A stretch of DNA of 51,139 bases from Paracoccaceae bacterium. GTDB taxonomy: Bacteria > Pseudomonadota > Alphaproteobacteria > Rhodobacterales > Rhodobacteraceae. This document shows, piece by piece, positions 22,763-32,742 of this stretch. A program made the position numbers and the translations under genes. Location: positions 1 to 51,139 of the forward strand of contig JALQUU010000015.1 in assembly GCA_023260655.1 (NCBI GenBank). Reading direction: 5' to 3'. Every line of letters starts with the position of its first letter. Positions within the stretch are counted from its first letter, which is position 1. The notes under the pieces are model-generated. The model made no database searches and was not told the origin of the DNA. It was given only the letters and a program-made list of their open reading frames with translations.

Positions 22763-23854
22763 TTAGGTACCAAGCTCTCCGCGAAAAGATCTGCAGGTTA
22801 CGCAGAGCCCTGAAGTCGGCCAATTGCGTTGACCCGGCCGAACAAAAAGCATCGTCGCCGGGGGGCGCACGGTGAAAGCAGGCGCACCTTCAGCAGCAAC
22901 CTGCACCAGACGGCGGTTGTTACGGTCGCGGAACCGGTAGGACATCTCGCCCTGAATAAGCTGGAAGCGGTCAAAAATCCCGCCGCGCACATAGCCAGAC
23001 CCTTTGAACGACCAACGCCCAGCGCCAAAAATTGCAATGGCTTCGTCGCCTTCGGACATCATGCCCTGAAGGTTGGCGTACATATCCTCGCCCAACAGGC
23101 TGCGGCCGATTGAAGGCTGGCTGACCAGTGCGGCCCAAACATCGACATAGGCTTCTTCGTTCGGCCCGGCTTCGATGTGTTTGTCAGTGCGTGGATCGCC
23201 AAAACCGGCAAAGTCACTGTTGATCGTCGCCACGTCCAGCGTCAGCCTGCGGATCGCGCCGATACCGGCGAGCGGTTCCCAATCTGTTATCTCGCCTGCG
23301 TCTCGATTGATGGCCCGTGTCGGCCTCTCGGCTACAGCAAAGCCAGCGATCCCGGCGGCCCGCGCAGCCCGTAGGCCCGCGCGAATGATCGAGTCGTCGA
23401 TCACCATGATCGTAACCGTCGCACCCGAAACGATCTCCAGTTCACTGGCGTCACGGGTCTGATCCAATGATCGCAGGTCAAGGCCGGTATAGTGCGCGAT
23501 GACGTCCTTGATGTCTTGCTCGGGAATGCCAACCAGAACGATAGGTTCCGAGTGTTTGACCAGAGCTGCTCCGGTGATGACACCCTCGTTAGAAATTCCT
23601 TTGGCGATATGGATCGGTTTGCCTGAATACCCCGTGGTCGGTACGAAATCCGATGTAATGAAGATCCAGCCAGTCTGTTGCTCGCTTTTGTAGACAGGCG
23701 CCAAACCATCCTCGCGGATGTCGCCGATCCTGTCTGCGTTCGGCGCAACATCGGTCAGATCGAATTGGTCGATCAATTCGGGCAGCACTTGTTCCGCAGC
23801 TGCGGCCGTCACCAGCAACAGCATTGCCGCGAGAATGCGCAGTACACCCAGCAT
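22763..23854 (-). pseudogene. nosR: NosR N-terminal remnant (FMN-binding domain only)
   Basis: 363 codons open, of which about 340 resemble NosR, a membrane flavoprotein needed for expression and electron supply of nitrous oxide reductase. It begins with a signal peptide (MLGVLRILAAMLLLVTAAAAEQ), then an FMN-binding domain with SGATVT, where the threonine is the expected flavin attachment site, and a domain ending MSYRFRDRNNRRL and AAEGAP. Full-length NosR has about 700 residues with five or more membrane helices and a C-terminal polyferredoxin; all of that is missing, and the last 20-30 residues look random. No other nos genes are in the window. Probably a non-functional remnant, though a soluble periplasmic flavodomain could still be made. 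Confidence 0.75.
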
Positions 23855-23912
23855 GTCTCAATCCCTTTGTCCGTGCCGGATCGGGACTTAGCAGGCGAAA
23901 GTTCGGCCGAGT

Positions 23913-23926
23913 TTGCGCAAGCGCAA
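23913..23926. promoter_or_regulatory. FNR/NnrR-type box TTGCG-N4-CGCAA
   Basis: TTGCGCAAGCGCAA has perfect five-base arms and the four-base spacer of FNR/CRP-family sites; the TTGCG half is typical of NnrR/Dnr denitrification regulators. It lies 58 bases before the nosR ATG. Confidence 0.7.
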
Positions 23927-24001
23927 TGTTCTAGGTTAAATCAGGGCAGCGATTGCGACAGCGAATTGTGCCTCTCAACATGCGGACGTTTTTCCCACTT
24001 G

Positions 24002-24055
24002 GCGATAGCTCGAGGGAGGATGCCGGAGGCCGAGGGGGCAGCGCCTCTTTCGGGC
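24002..24055 (+). repeat. degenerate copy of the dispersed intergenic repeat
   Basis: GCGATAGCTCGAGGGAGG, followed by GCCGGAGGC and GGGGGCAGCGCC. It matches the copy at 22732 over ATAnCTCGAGGG. Confidence 0.4.
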
Positions 24056-24193
24056 TACACCACAATGAGCAGGCGAAACCCCGCTTCCCGCCACCAGAAT
24101 TGGTATTTTCTCTAGCAGTTGAGCCTCCAAACCGCTACACTTGCACCTAGACCCCGCAAAGGGGCGAACAGAGGCAGTCAACGGCGGTATCCT

Positions 24194-25366
24194 ATGACGG
24201 ACATGGTCTATGGCGCGGCACCCGTGGCGGGTGGCGAACCGGTTCTCCCCAAATGGTGGCGTACGATCGACAGATGGGCTTTGTCCGCTGTGCTGCTACT
24301 CTTCTCCATCGGCATTGTTCTGGGCCTCGCGGCTTCGGTGCCTCTGGCCGAAAAGAACGGCCTCGCGCCCTTCCACTACGTGCAGCGCCAGGCGATGTTC
24401 GGCAGCCTTGCGCTCGGCATGATGTTCTTGGTCTCGATGATGGGGCCGCAACTCGTGCGCCGCATTGCGGTTCTGGGCTTTCTCGCAGCCTTCGTGGCGC
24501 TCGTCGGGCTGCCGGTTTTCGGCACCGATTTCGGCAAAGGTGCCGTACGCTGGTATTCGCTGGGCTTTGCCAGCTTCCAACCCTCCGAATTCCTCAAGCC
24601 GGGCTTCATTGTCGTCGCGGCCTGGATGATGGCGGCGGCGCAAGATATCGGCGGCCCGCCTGGGCGGCTCTGGTCCTTCTTCCTCTGCACCGCCATCGTG
24701 CTCACCCTCGCGATGCAACCCGACTTCGGGCAGGCCGCGCTTATCCTCTTCGGTTGGGGCGTCATGTGGTTCGTGGGCGGAGCGCCGATGATCCTGATCC
24801 TCGCTTTGGCCGGGCTCGTCATCGTTGGCGGCTTCACCGCCTATAATTCCTCCGAACACTTCGCCCGCCGCATCGACGGCTTCCTCTCCCCCGATGTCGA
24901 TCCCCGTACGCAACTCGGCTATGCCACCAACGCCATTCAGGAAGGCGGCTTCTTCGGCGTGGGCATCGGCGAGGGGCAAGTGAAGTGGTCGCTGCCCGAC
25001 GCGCATACCGATTTCATCATCGCTGTGGCCGCCGAAGAATACGGGCTGATCCTCGTCCTTCTCGTCATCGGCCTTTACGCCACCGTGGTGATCCGCTCGC
25101 TCCTCCGCCTCTCGCGCGAACGCGACCCCTTCATCCGCCTCGCCGGAACTGGCCTCGCTTGCGTCGTGGGCGTTCAGGCGATGATCAACATGGGCGTCGC
25201 TGTGCGTCTGCTCCCCGCGAAAGGCATGACGCTTCCATTTGTCTCCTATGGCGGCTCCTCTGTGATTGCTTCTGGTATTGCAGTCGGGATGCTTCTGGCG
25301 TTTACCCGCAGCCGACCGCAGGGCGAGATCGGTGAAATCCTGCGCGGGAGGTTTCGGTGCATGTAA
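24194..25366 (+). CDS. ftsW: probable peptidoglycan glycosyltransferase FtsW
   Basis: 390 residues with nine or ten membrane helices, a SEDS-family polymerase partnered with FtsI at the septum. Family motifs: [31 protein letters not shown] (the FQPSE motif), [57 protein letters not shown], and [17 protein letters not shown]. Start ATG at 24194 gives [10 protein letters not shown]; an in-frame ATG at 24119 adds a leader without homology. It resumes the dcw order after the two minus-strand genes and overlaps murG by ten bases. Confidence 0.96.
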   Translation: MTDMVYGAAPVAGGEPVLPKWWRTIDRWALSAVLLLFSIGIVLGLAASVPLAEKNGLAPFHYVQRQAMFGSLALGMMFLVSMMGPQLVRRIAVLGFLAAFVALVGLPVFGTDFGKGAVRWYSLGFASFQPSEFLKPGFIVVAAWMMAAAQDIGGPPGRLWSFFLCTAIVLTLAMQPDFGQAALILFGWGVMWFVGGAPMILILALAGLVIVGGFTAYNSSEHFARRIDGFLSPDVDPRTQLGYATNAIQEGGFFGVGIGEGQVKWSLPDAHTDFIIAVAAEEYGLILVLLVIGLYATVVIRSLLRLSRERDPFIRLAGTGLACVVGVQAMINMGVAVRLLPAKGMTLPFVSYGGSSVIASGIAVGMLLAFTRSRPQGEIGEILRGRFRCM

Positions 25367-26463
25367 ACGCACCCCTTTTGGTGATCGCAGCCGGTGGCAC
25401 AGGCGGGCATATGTTCCCCGCCCAGTCGCTCGCTGAAGAAATGCTCGCGCGCGGCTGGCGCGTGAAGCTCTCCACCGATGCGCGGGGCGCGCGTTACACC
25501 CAGAACTTTCCTGCAGGCGTCGAAATCAGCGAGGTCTCCTCGGCCACCTTCGCGCGTGGCGGGCTTCTCGCGCGCGCTCTGGTCCCGTTCCGCATCCTTG
25601 GTGGCATTCTCGGCGCAACCGTCTCGATGCTTCGTGATTGCCCCGCTGTGGTCATGGGCTTCGGCGGCTACCCCTCCATTCCCGCGCTCGGCGCCGCAAC
25701 CCTTCTTGGCCTGCCGCGCGGCATCCACGAACAGAACGGCGTTCTGGGGCGTGTCAACCGCCGCTTCGCCCCCCGCGTCGGGGCCGTGGCTTGCGGTACC
25801 TGGCCCATTTCGCTCCCCGATGGCGTCAACGCCCAGCACACCGGCAATCCGGTGCGCGCTACGGTGAAAGACCGTGCAAGCGCGGGCTATATCCCGCCGG
25901 GCGATTACCCGATGTCGCTTCTGGTGATCGGCGGCAGCCAAGGCGCGCGCATCCTTTCCGATACCGTGCCGGCCGCGATCGCCATGCTGCCCGAAGATAT
26001 CCGCCAACATCTGCGCATAGCCCATCAGGCGCGCGACGAGGATGGCGAGCGCGTGGCCGAGTTCTACGCCGCGCATAGGATCGACGCCGAAGTTGAGTCC
26101 TTCTTCCACGACATTCCTCGCCGCATGTCGGAATCCCAACTGGTGATTTCCCGTGCAGGCGCGTCGTCCGTCGCCGATCTCACGGTGATCGGCCGCCCCT
26201 CCATCCTCGTCCCCTTCGCCGCTGCTATGGACGACCACCAGACCGCCAATGCCCGCGGCCTCGCGGAAACCGGCGCGGCCATCGTGATCCCCGAAAGCCT
26301 GCTCACGGCTGAAGCGTTGGCCGAGCAGATCACCACCATTCTCACCCAGTCCGAGGGCGCCGAGGCCATGGCACGCGCCGCTCTGGCCCTTGGCAAACCC
26401 GATGCGGCCGCCACTCTGGCCGATCTCGTCGAGGCGCTTGCCGCACAGAAAGGACAAAAATGA
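25357..26463 (+). CDS. murG: lipid II synthase MurG (UDP-GlcNAc transferase)
   Basis: 368 residues from GTG at 25357, which overlaps the ftsW stop, with GGGAGG nine bases upstream as ribosome site. It adds GlcNAc to lipid I on the inner leaflet. GT28 family marks: [10 protein letters not shown] (13-22), [29 protein letters not shown], and [35 protein letters not shown] in the donor-binding C-terminal domain. Couples directly to murC (ATGA). Confidence 0.97.
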   Translation: MHVNAPLLVIAAGGTGGHMFPAQSLAEEMLARGWRVKLSTDARGARYTQNFPAGVEISEVSSATFARGGLLARALVPFRILGGILGATVSMLRDCPAVVMGFGGYPSIPALGAATLLGLPRGIHEQNGVLGRVNRRFAPRVGAVACGTWPISLPDGVNAQHTGNPVRATVKDRASAGYIPPGDYPMSLLVIGGSQGARILSDTVPAAIAMLPEDIRQHLRIAHQARDEDGERVAEFYAAHRIDAEVESFFHDIPRRMSESQLVISRAGASSVADLTVIGRPSILVPFAAAMDDHQTANARGLAETGAAIVIPESLLTAEALAEQITTILTQSEGAEAMARAALALGKPDAAATLADLVEALAAQKGQK

Positions 26464-27863
26464 ACGCCGCTGCCGCAACGAAGCTGCCCACCGATGTGGG
26501 CCCGATCCATTTCGTCGGTATCGGCGGCATCGGCATGTCCGGCATCGCCGAAGTGCTCCTGAACCTCGGTTACACCGTGCAGGGGTCGGATGCGAAAACC
26601 TCTAAGATCACCGACCGCCTCGCAGGGTTCGGCGCGAAAATCTTCGAAGGCCAGCGTGCCGAGAACATCGAAGGCGCGGCTGTCGTGGTGATTTCTTCTG
26701 CCATCAAACGTGGCAACCCCGAGCTGGACGAGGCGCGCCGCCGCAAATTGCCCATCGTGCGCCGCGCCGAAATGCTTGCCGAACTCATGCGCCTCAAGTC
26801 GAATGTCGCCATCGCCGGCACGCATGGCAAAACCACGACCACCACCATGGTCGCGACACTCCTTGATGCGGGCAATTTCGATCCGACTGTCGTGAACGGC
26901 GGCATCATCCATGCCTATGGATCGAACGCGCGAATGGGGCAGGGGGAATGGATGGTGGTGGAGGCCGACGAGTCGGACGGCACCTTTAATCGCCTTCCCG
27001 CCACCATCGCCATCGTCACCAATATCGACCCCGAGCATATGGAGCATTGGGGCTCCATCGAGAACCTGCGCGACGGGTTCACGCAATTCGTTTCGAATAT
27101 TCCCTTTTACGGCCTCGCGGTCTGCTGCACCGATCATCCGGAAGTGCAGGCGCTGGTGGGCCGCATCACCGATCGCCGCGTCACCACTTACGGCTTCAAC
27201 GCGCAGGCCGATGTGCGTGCGGTGAACCTCACCTACAAAAAGGGCGTCGCGCATTTCGACATCCGCCTGCAGGCCGAAGACAAGGTGATCGAAGGCTGCA
27301 GCTTGCCGATGCCGGGCGACCATAACGTCTCGAACGCGCTTTCCGCCGTGGCGGTTGCCCGCCATCTCGGGATGAAAACCGAGGAAATCCGGCAGGCGCT
27401 GGCGAATTTCGGCGGCGTGAACCGCCGCTTCACCAAGGTGGCCGAAGTGAATGGCGTGACCATCATCGACGATTACGGCCACCACCCCGTCGAGATCGCC
27501 GCCGTACTGCAAGCCGCGCGCCAAGCCTCCGAAGGCTGCGTGATTGCTGTGCACCAACCGCACCGCTACACCCGCCTCTCGAACCTCTTCGACGATTTCT
27601 GCGCCTGCTTCAACGAAGCCGACGTGGTCGCAATCGCCGAAGTCTACTCGGCAGGCGAAGAGCCCATTCCGGGGGCCTCGCGCGACGATCTGGTGGCGGG
27701 CCTCATTCGCCATGGCCACCGCCACGCCCGCGCGATCCTCGATGAAAACGATCTCGCGCGGCTTGTCAAAGAGCAGGCCCGCCCCGGCGATATGGTGGTT
27801 TGCCTCGGGGCCGGCACGATCTCGACATGGGCGCACGGACTTCCGGAAAAGCTGAAGGTCTGA
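26460..27863 (+). CDS. murC: UDP-MurNAc:L-alanine ligase MurC
   Basis: 467 residues. First ligase of stem-peptide synthesis. [18 protein letters not shown] is the UDP-binding loop; [12 protein letters not shown] near 120 binds [24 protein letters not shown], and [12 protein letters not shown] with HQPHRYTRL are conserved. It completes the set of Mur ligases in this cluster (C, D, E and F). A four-base gap leads to a small membrane-protein gene. Confidence 0.97.
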   Translation: MNAAAATKLPTDVGPIHFVGIGGIGMSGIAEVLLNLGYTVQGSDAKTSKITDRLAGFGAKIFEGQRAENIEGAAVVVISSAIKRGNPELDEARRRKLPIVRRAEMLAELMRLKSNVAIAGTHGKTTTTTMVATLLDAGNFDPTVVNGGIIHAYGSNARMGQGEWMVVEADESDGTFNRLPATIAIVTNIDPEHMEHWGSIENLRDGFTQFVSNIPFYGLAVCCTDHPEVQALVGRITDRRVTTYGFNAQADVRAVNLTYKKGVAHFDIRLQAEDKVIEGCSLPMPGDHNVSNALSAVAVARHLGMKTEEIRQALANFGGVNRRFTKVAEVNGVTIIDDYGHHPVEIAAVLQAARQASEGCVIAVHQPHRYTRLSNLFDDFCACFNEADVVAIAEVYSAGEEPIPGASRDDLVAGLIRHGHRHARAILDENDLARLVKEQARPGDMVVCLGAGTISTWAHGLPEKLKV

Positions 27864-27867
27864 CACT

Positions 27868-28095
27868 ATGACGCTCGCTTGGGCCGTGATCGCCGTGATT
27901 GTCCTGAGTGGCTTCTTCGCGGTCTCGAAGCTTCTGCGCCGCCTCGTCTGGGCCTTCGCACTGGCGTTTGGCGCGCTTCTCTTCGTGCATTTCCAGGCCA
28001 ATCCGGCAGAGGCGGCCACGGCAGGGGCGGCGCTTGGTGGTGGCCTCTTGATGGCAAGCCCGCTCCGCGCACTCCTCTTCCGCTGGTTCCTCTGA
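27868..28095 (+). CDS. small membrane protein between murC and murB
   Basis: 75 residues, two or three hydrophobic segments (about 4-20, 28-42 and 51-68) separated by KLLRRL, which favours an inside-positive loop. It starts four bases after murC and has no recognised domain. Many Rhodobacteraceae have an unrelated-looking small membrane protein (DUF2484) at this position; the sequence here does not clearly match it. Its tight spacing supports expression with murC; function unknown. Confidence 0.6.
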   Translation: MTLAWAVIAVIVLSGFFAVSKLLRRLVWAFALAFGALLFVHFQANPAEAATAGAALGGGLLMASPLRALLFRWFL

Positions 28096-28481
28096 TCCGC
28101 GCCCATAAGCCAAAGCGCCAAGAGCCCCGTCAGGGCTCCAAGCAGCATTGGTAATGGCATGCTCATGGTCATCGAAGCGATCCGAAATAGGGCCGTTTCA
28201 GCGATACTGGCAGGGAAACCTTGCTAAACTGCTAATGGCCTCCGCACGCGCGGGTTAGAGGCATTTTCGCCGCCAATGTCATGACGCAAGCCATACACAA
28301 GGCAGACGCAATCCATACGCTTCGGAAATGCCCTGCTAAACCCGTTAACGCCCCGACATCCCAGCAAAATCCTGACGCTCGTCCGCACACCCCCGGTGTA
28401 TTTTCCTGTGCCGATGCCAGACCTCCCTTTTCACCTCGCCTCCCCTCCATTACGAAGGGGCAAATTCTGTGAGGTATTAGG
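28096..28481. other. 386-base gap before murB
   Basis: No convincing gene. Two similar segments, TGCTAAACTGCTAATGGCC near 28225 and TGCTAAACCCGTTAACGCC near 28333, resemble a direct repeat about 110 bases apart and may bind a regulator. A 63-codon open frame at 28281-28472 has no protein-like features. A separate murB promoter is likely because this is the longest gap in the second half of the cluster. Confidence 0.45.
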
Positions 28482-29402
28482 ATGGATATGCCCGCTGTCC
28501 GGGGAACGCTAACTGCAGGCAAGCCCCTTTCGGATCTGACATGGCTCCGCGTCGGCGGGCCTGCCGACTGGCTGTTCCAGCCCGCCGATGCCGAGGATTT
28601 GTCCGCGTTTCTCAAGACATTGCCCGTTGATGTGCCTGTTTTTCCGATGGGAGTCGGCTCGAACCTCATCGTGCGCGACGGAGGCATTCGCGGCGTGGTG
28701 ATCCGCTTGGGGCGTAGCTTCAACGGCATCGAAATCGAGGGTGATACAGTGATCGCAGGCACCGCCGCGCTCGACGCCCATGTCGCCCGCAAAGCCGCCG
28801 ATGCAGGGTTAGACCTCACCTTCCTGCGCACCATTCCCGGCGCGATCGGCGGGGCCGCGCGGATGAACGCAGGCTGCTACGGCTCCTACGTGGCCGATCA
28901 CCTGATCGATGTTAAGGCTCTGACGCGGCAGGGGGAATTCGTGACGCTCTCGCGCGAGGATCTGCATCTCGCCTATCGCTCCAGCCAGATCCCCGAAGGC
29001 ATGGTGCTCCTCTCGGCCCGCTTTCGCGCCGAAAAGGCCGAGCCGGATGCTCTCATCGCCCGCATGGACGCACAGCTTCAGAAACGCGACGAAACCCAGC
29101 CCGTGAAGGACCGTTCGGCGGGATCAACCTTTCGTAACCCTGCCGGGTTTTCCTCCACGGGGCGCGCCGATGACACGCATGAATTGAAAGCATGGAAACT
29201 CATCGATGACGCGGGTTTGCGCGGCGCGCGCATCGGTGGGGCGCAAATGAGCGAAAAGCACTCGAATTTCATGATCAATGCGGGCGGCGCAACGGCAGCA
29301 GACCTTGAAAACCTTGGCGAACTTGTGCGGAAGAGGGTTTACGAAACCGCCGGGATCACGCTAGAATGGGAAATCATGAGGGTAGGTGAGGCAGCCTCCT
29401 GA
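28482..29402 (+). CDS. murB: UDP-N-acetylenolpyruvoylglucosamine reductase MurB
   Basis: 306 residues. FAD enzyme that reduces UDP-GlcNAc-enolpyruvate to UDP-MurNAc. [41 protein letters not shown] (FAD domain), [12 protein letters not shown]-like block with the catalytic serine (here [15 protein letters not shown]), [15 protein letters not shown], and a C-terminal glutamate in [15 protein letters not shown] at 28482 is used; another ATG two codons later is possible. Confidence 0.96.
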   Translation: MDMPAVRGTLTAGKPLSDLTWLRVGGPADWLFQPADAEDLSAFLKTLPVDVPVFPMGVGSNLIVRDGGIRGVVIRLGRSFNGIEIEGDTVIAGTAALDAHVARKAADAGLDLTFLRTIPGAIGGAARMNAGCYGSYVADHLIDVKALTRQGEFVTLSREDLHLAYRSSQIPEGMVLLSARFRAEKAEPDALIARMDAQLQKRDETQPVKDRSAGSTFRNPAGFSSTGRADDTHELKAWKLIDDAGLRGARIGGAQMSEKHSNFMINAGGATAADLENLGELVRKRVYETAGITLEWEIMRVGEAAS

Positions 29403-29470
29403 ATTGCTAGATATAGAATAATCAAAATGACCGGGCACAATCCCCGGCAAAAACGAGGCACGGTGTGGGT

Positions 29471-30382
29471 ATGTCGAGCAGGGCATCCCTCAAAGTCGCG
29501 GTGTTAATGGGTGGCCCGTCCGCCGAGCGTGAAGTCTCGCTCGTGTCGGGTCGTGAATGCGCCCGCGCGCTGAGAGGGGAAGGTTTCGAGGTTGTGGAGG
29601 TCGATGCCGGCCCCGACCTCGCTTTGCGTCTTGCCGAGATCGCTCCTGATGTCTGTTTCAACACGCTTCATGGCCGCTGGGGTGAAGACGGTTGCGTGCA
29701 GGGCATTCTCGAATGGCTCCGCATTCCCTACACCCATTCCGGTGTGCTGGCCTCCGCGCTCGCGATGGACAAGCAGAAAACCAAGGATGTGTACCGCGCT
29801 GCAGGCCTGCCGATCGTCGATAGCGTTCTGGCGACGCGCGACGAGGTCGAGGCGGGCCATGTGTTGCCGCCTCCCTATGTGGTGAAGCCCTATAACGAAG
29901 GCTCATCCGTCGGTGTCAGCATCGTGCGGGAAGGGGGCAATACGCCCCGCCTCGCTGCTGGCATGCCGGATGTGGTGATGGTGGAAGCCTACGCGCCGGG
30001 CCGCGAGATGACGACCACCGTCATGGGCGACCGCGCCCTCACCGTCACCGACATCATCACCGATGGCTGGTATGACTATGACGCCAAATACAAAACCGGC
30101 GGATCGCGTCACGTCGTTCCCGCCGAAATCCCCACAGAGATTTTCGACGCCTGCCTCGATTACGCCCTTCGCGCCCACGTTGCCCTCGGCTGCCGTGGCG
30201 TGAGCCGCACCGATTTCCGCTGGGACGAAAGCCGTGGCCTCGCGGGCCTCATCCTGCTGGAAACCAACACGCAACCAGGCATGACCCCCACATCGCTCAG
30301 CCCTGAACAGGCGGGCGCCTGTGGCATGACCTTCGGCCAATTGTGCCGCTGGATGGTGGAGGACGCGTCATGCAACCGGTGA
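29471..30382 (+). CDS. ddl: D-alanine:D-alanine ligase
   Basis: 303 residues, ATP-grasp fold. Makes D-Ala-D-Ala for Mur[72 protein letters not shown] and [15 protein letters not shown] are conserved, the last binding the two Mg ions. ATG at 29471 is chosen; the in-frame GTG at 29465 sits six bases after GAGG (29455-29458) and is equally possible. The 3' end overlaps ftsQ by 13 bases. Confidence 0.95.
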   Translation: MSSRASLKVAVLMGGPSAEREVSLVSGRECARALRGEGFEVVEVDAGPDLALRLAEIAPDVCFNTLHGRWGEDGCVQGILEWLRIPYTHSGVLASALAMDKQKTKDVYRAAGLPIVDSVLATRDEVEAGHVLPPPYVVKPYNEGSSVGVSIVREGGNTPRLAAGMPDVVMVEAYAPGREMTTTVMGDRALTVTDIITDGWYDYDAKYKTGGSRHVVPAEIPTEIFDACLDYALRAHVALGCRGVSRTDFRWDESRGLAGLILLETNTQPGMTPTSLSPEQAGACGMTFGQLCRWMVEDASCNR

Positions 30383-31242
30383 ACCGCGCCGATCCCGCAC
30401 CCTCGCGCCTGAACTACCGCCTCCAGCGCCTCATGCTCACGCCGGTCTTCCGCCGTGCGCTCCGCGTGGGCCTTCCGGTGTTCCTCGTTACCGCGATCGG
30501 CGGGGCCTTCCTTGCCAGCCCCGATCGCCGCGAAGCGCTCTCCGCGCACTTCGCCGACATTCGCCAGCAAATCGAAACCCGCCCCGAGTTCATGGTGGGT
30601 GCGATGGCTATCGACGGTGCCTCGCCCGACGTGGCCGACGATATCCGCGAAATCCTCGCCCTCGATCTGCCGCTCTCGTCCTTCCACATGGACCTCGCGG
30701 CGATGCTCGCCACGATCTCCGAGCTTTCTGCCGTGAAAGACGCCAGCATGCGCGTGCGCTCCGGCGGCGTCCTGCAAGTCGACGTGATCGAACGCACGCC
30801 TGTCGTGCTCTGGCGCACCCGTGAGGGGCTCGAACTCCTTGACGACGAAGGCGTTTCCGTGCGCGAACCGGCCTTCCGCGAAGACTACGCCCACCTGCCC
30901 CTGATCGCGGGCGAGGGGGCAGACAAGGCCGTGCCGCAAGCGCTTCTTCTTCTGCGCGCCGCAGGTCCGCTTTCGCCACGCCTGCGTGGCCTCGTGCGGG
31001 TGGGCGAGCGCCGCTGGGACGTAGTCTTGAACCGCGGCCAACGCATTCTTTTGCCGGAAGATCAACCGGTTCAGGCGCTCGAACGCGCCATTGCTATGGA
31101 TCAGGCACAAGACCTGATGGGCCGCGATATCGCGGTTGTGGATTTCCGTCTCCCTCAACGCCCCACTGTGCGCCTCGGTGCACCTGCGGCGGATGAATGG
31201 TGGCGGGTGCGGGACATTCTGATGGGGAACGGACGCGGATGA
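30370..31242 (+). CDS. ftsQ: cell division protein FtsQ
   Basis: 290 residues. A basic cytoplasmic head, one membrane helix near 34-50 ([18 protein letters not shown]), then a POTRA domain ([23 protein letters not shown]) and the FtsQ beta domain with [24 protein letters not shown]. It recruits and holds FtsL and FtsB at the divisome. ATG at 30370 is chosen, inside the ddl 3' end; the TGA overlaps the ftsA ATG. Confidence 0.93.
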   Translation: MQPVNRADPAPSRLNYRLQRLMLTPVFRRALRVGLPVFLVTAIGGAFLASPDRREALSAHFADIRQQIETRPEFMVGAMAIDGASPDVADDIREILALDLPLSSFHMDLAAMLATISELSAVKDASMRVRSGGVLQVDVIERTPVVLWRTREGLELLDDEGVSVREPAFREDYAHLPLIAGEGADKAVPQALLLLRAAGPLSPRLRGLVRVGERRWDVVLNRGQRILLPEDQPVQALERAIAMDQAQDLMGRDIAVVDFRLPQRPTVRLGAPAADEWWRVRDILMGNGRG

Positions 31243-32570
31243 TCGAGCTTTATCACTCTCAGCGCGCAATGCGGAACATGCGCCGCGCAGCTTTGCAACG
31301 CGGTGTCGTCGCCATTCTGGACGTGGGTTCCTCGAAGATCTCTTGCCTCGTCCTGCGGTTCGACGGTGGCGCGGCGCTCGAAGCCGACGGCATCGGTTCG
31401 CTGGCAGGGCAGGTGGGGTTCCGCGTGATCGGGGCCGCAACCACACGCTCGCGCGGGGTTCGCTTCGGTGAAATCCACGCCATGCAGGAAACCGAACGCG
31501 CCATTCGCACCGCGCTGCAAGCCGCGCAAAAGATGGCCAATATCCGCGTCGATCACGTGATCGCCAGCTTCTCCGGTGCCGAGCCGCGCAGCTACGGGTT
31601 GGCAGGAGCGGTGGATGTGGAAGGCCATGTGGTCACCGAACAGGATGTGAGCCGCGTGCTTTCCTCCTGTGATGTGCCTGATTTCGGCGAAGGTCGCGAA
31701 GTGCTGCACGCCCAGCCCGTCAATTTCGCTCTGGATCACCGCTCGGGCCTCTCCGATCCACGCGGCCAGATGGGTCAAACGCTTTCGACCGATATGCATA
31801 TGCTCACCGTCGATGCCGCCGCGATCCAGAACCTCGCGCATTGCGTGAAGCGCTGTGATCTCGAACTCGCGGGCATCGCTTCGTCCGCCTATGTTTCGGG
31901 CATCGCTTCCCTCGTGGAAGACGAACAGGAACTGGGCGCCGCCTGCATCGACTTCGGTGGCGGCTCCACGAGCCTTTCCGTCTTCATGAAGCGCCACATG
32001 ATCTACGCCGATGCCGTGCGCATGGGCGGCGAACACGTGACCTCCGACATCTCCATGGGCCTTTCGGTTCCCACCACCACCGCCGAGCGGATCAAGACCT
32101 TCTACGGCGGCGTCTATGCCACCGGCATGGATGACCGCGAGATGATCGAGATCGGTGGCGACACTGGCGATTGGGAACATGATCGCCGCACAGTAAGCCG
32201 CGCCGAACTCATCGGCATCATGCGCCCGCGCGTCGAAGAAATCCTCGAAGAAGTCCGCGCGCGCCTCGATGCTGCTGGTTTCGAACACCTTCCCTCGCAG
32301 CAGATCGTGCTGACAGGTGGCGGCAGCCAGATCCCCGGCCTCGATGGTTTGGCCAGCAAGATCCTCGGCCATCAGGTCCGCCTTGGCCGCCCGCTCCGCG
32401 TCAACGGGTTGCCGCAAGCGGCAACCGGACCGGGCTTTGCCTCTGCCGTCGGGCTTTGCCTCTTCGCGGCAAACCCCCAGGACGAATGGTGGGACTTCGA
32501 AATTCCGGTCGAGCGTTATCCGGCGCGGTCGCTCAAGCGGGCCATAAAGTGGTTCAAGGATAACTGGTAA
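31239..32570 (+). CDS. ftsA: cell division protein FtsA
   Basis: 443 residues, actin-like ATPase that anchors FtsZ to the membrane. AILDVGSSKISCLV (phosphate 1), FGEIHAMQETERAI and the SHS2-type 1C domain, ACIDFGGGSTSLSVF (phosphate 2), VLTGGGSQIPGLDGLASKILG (adenosine motif). The C terminus ends in SLKRAIKWFKDNW, an amphipathic membrane-targeting helix. ATG overlaps the ftsQ stop (ATGA). A 172-base leader separates it from ftsZ. Confidence 0.96.
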   Translation: MIELYHSQRAMRNMRRAALQRGVVAILDVGSSKISCLVLRFDGGAALEADGIGSLAGQVGFRVIGAATTRSRGVRFGEIHAMQETERAIRTALQAAQKMANIRVDHVIASFSGAEPRSYGLAGAVDVEGHVVTEQDVSRVLSSCDVPDFGEGREVLHAQPVNFALDHRSGLSDPRGQMGQTLSTDMHMLTVDAAAIQNLAHCVKRCDLELAGIASSAYVSGIASLVEDEQELGAACIDFGGGSTSLSVFMKRHMIYADAVRMGGEHVTSDISMGLSVPTTTAERIKTFYGGVYATGMDDREMIEIGGDTGDWEHDRRTVSRAELIGIMRPRVEEILEEVRARLDAAGFEHLPSQQIVLTGGGSQIPGLDGLASKILGHQVRLGRPLRVNGLPQAATGPGFASAVGLCLFAANPQDEWWDFEIPVERYPARSLKRAIKWFKDNW

Positions 32571-32637
32571 CCGCTACATCTGGCGAAACTGGCGAAATCC
32601 CGCGCGTTCCCCTTATTTTTCTGCCATATTTTGTGGT

Positions 32638-32660
32638 CGTCACGCGTTTTTCGCGTGACG
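32638..32660 (+). promoter_or_regulatory. perfect hairpin in the ftsA-ftsZ gap
   Basis: Nine-base stem CGTCACGCG / CGCGTGACG around TTTTT. No T-run follows, so it is probably an RNA structure or regulator site ahead of ftsZ rather than a terminator. Further on, AATAGCCCTTAATAGGC gives an AT-rich stretch that could hold the ftsZ promoter. Confidence 0.5.
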
Positions 32661-32742
32661 TAGCGCCCTTCTATGGGTAATAATAGCCCTTAATAGGCAA
32701 AAAATTCCGCGGCGGCGGATCAAAACTCAGGCGGACAGAGCG

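Larger units (their letters stand above)
23855..24193. other. 339-base nosR/ftsW divergent region
   Basis: No gene is recognisable. It holds the FNR/NnrR-type palindrome at 23913-23926, a degenerate dispersed repeat with GATAGCTCGAGGGAGG at 24004-24019 and a G-rich block, and a small CCCC-GCAAA-GGGG hairpin near 24153-24165. No confident ftsW promoter could be picked out. Confidence 0.55.

Noticed and set aside
26064-28172. A 702-codon minus-strand open frame, beginning with a hydrophobic stretch (MPLPMLLGALTGLLALWLMG)
   Set aside because: Most of it is antisense to murC and murG. The N-terminal hydrophobic piece faintly recalls AbrB-type transport proteins but is too short and lacks any continuation.
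28333-28360. CtrA-type site before murB (CTAAACCCGTTAAC)
   Set aside because: The half-sites are five bases apart instead of the seven required for TTAA-N7-TTAA.
28281-28472. 63-codon open frame before murB
   Set aside because: No ribosome site, no protein-like pattern, and composition like the surrounding non-coding DNA.
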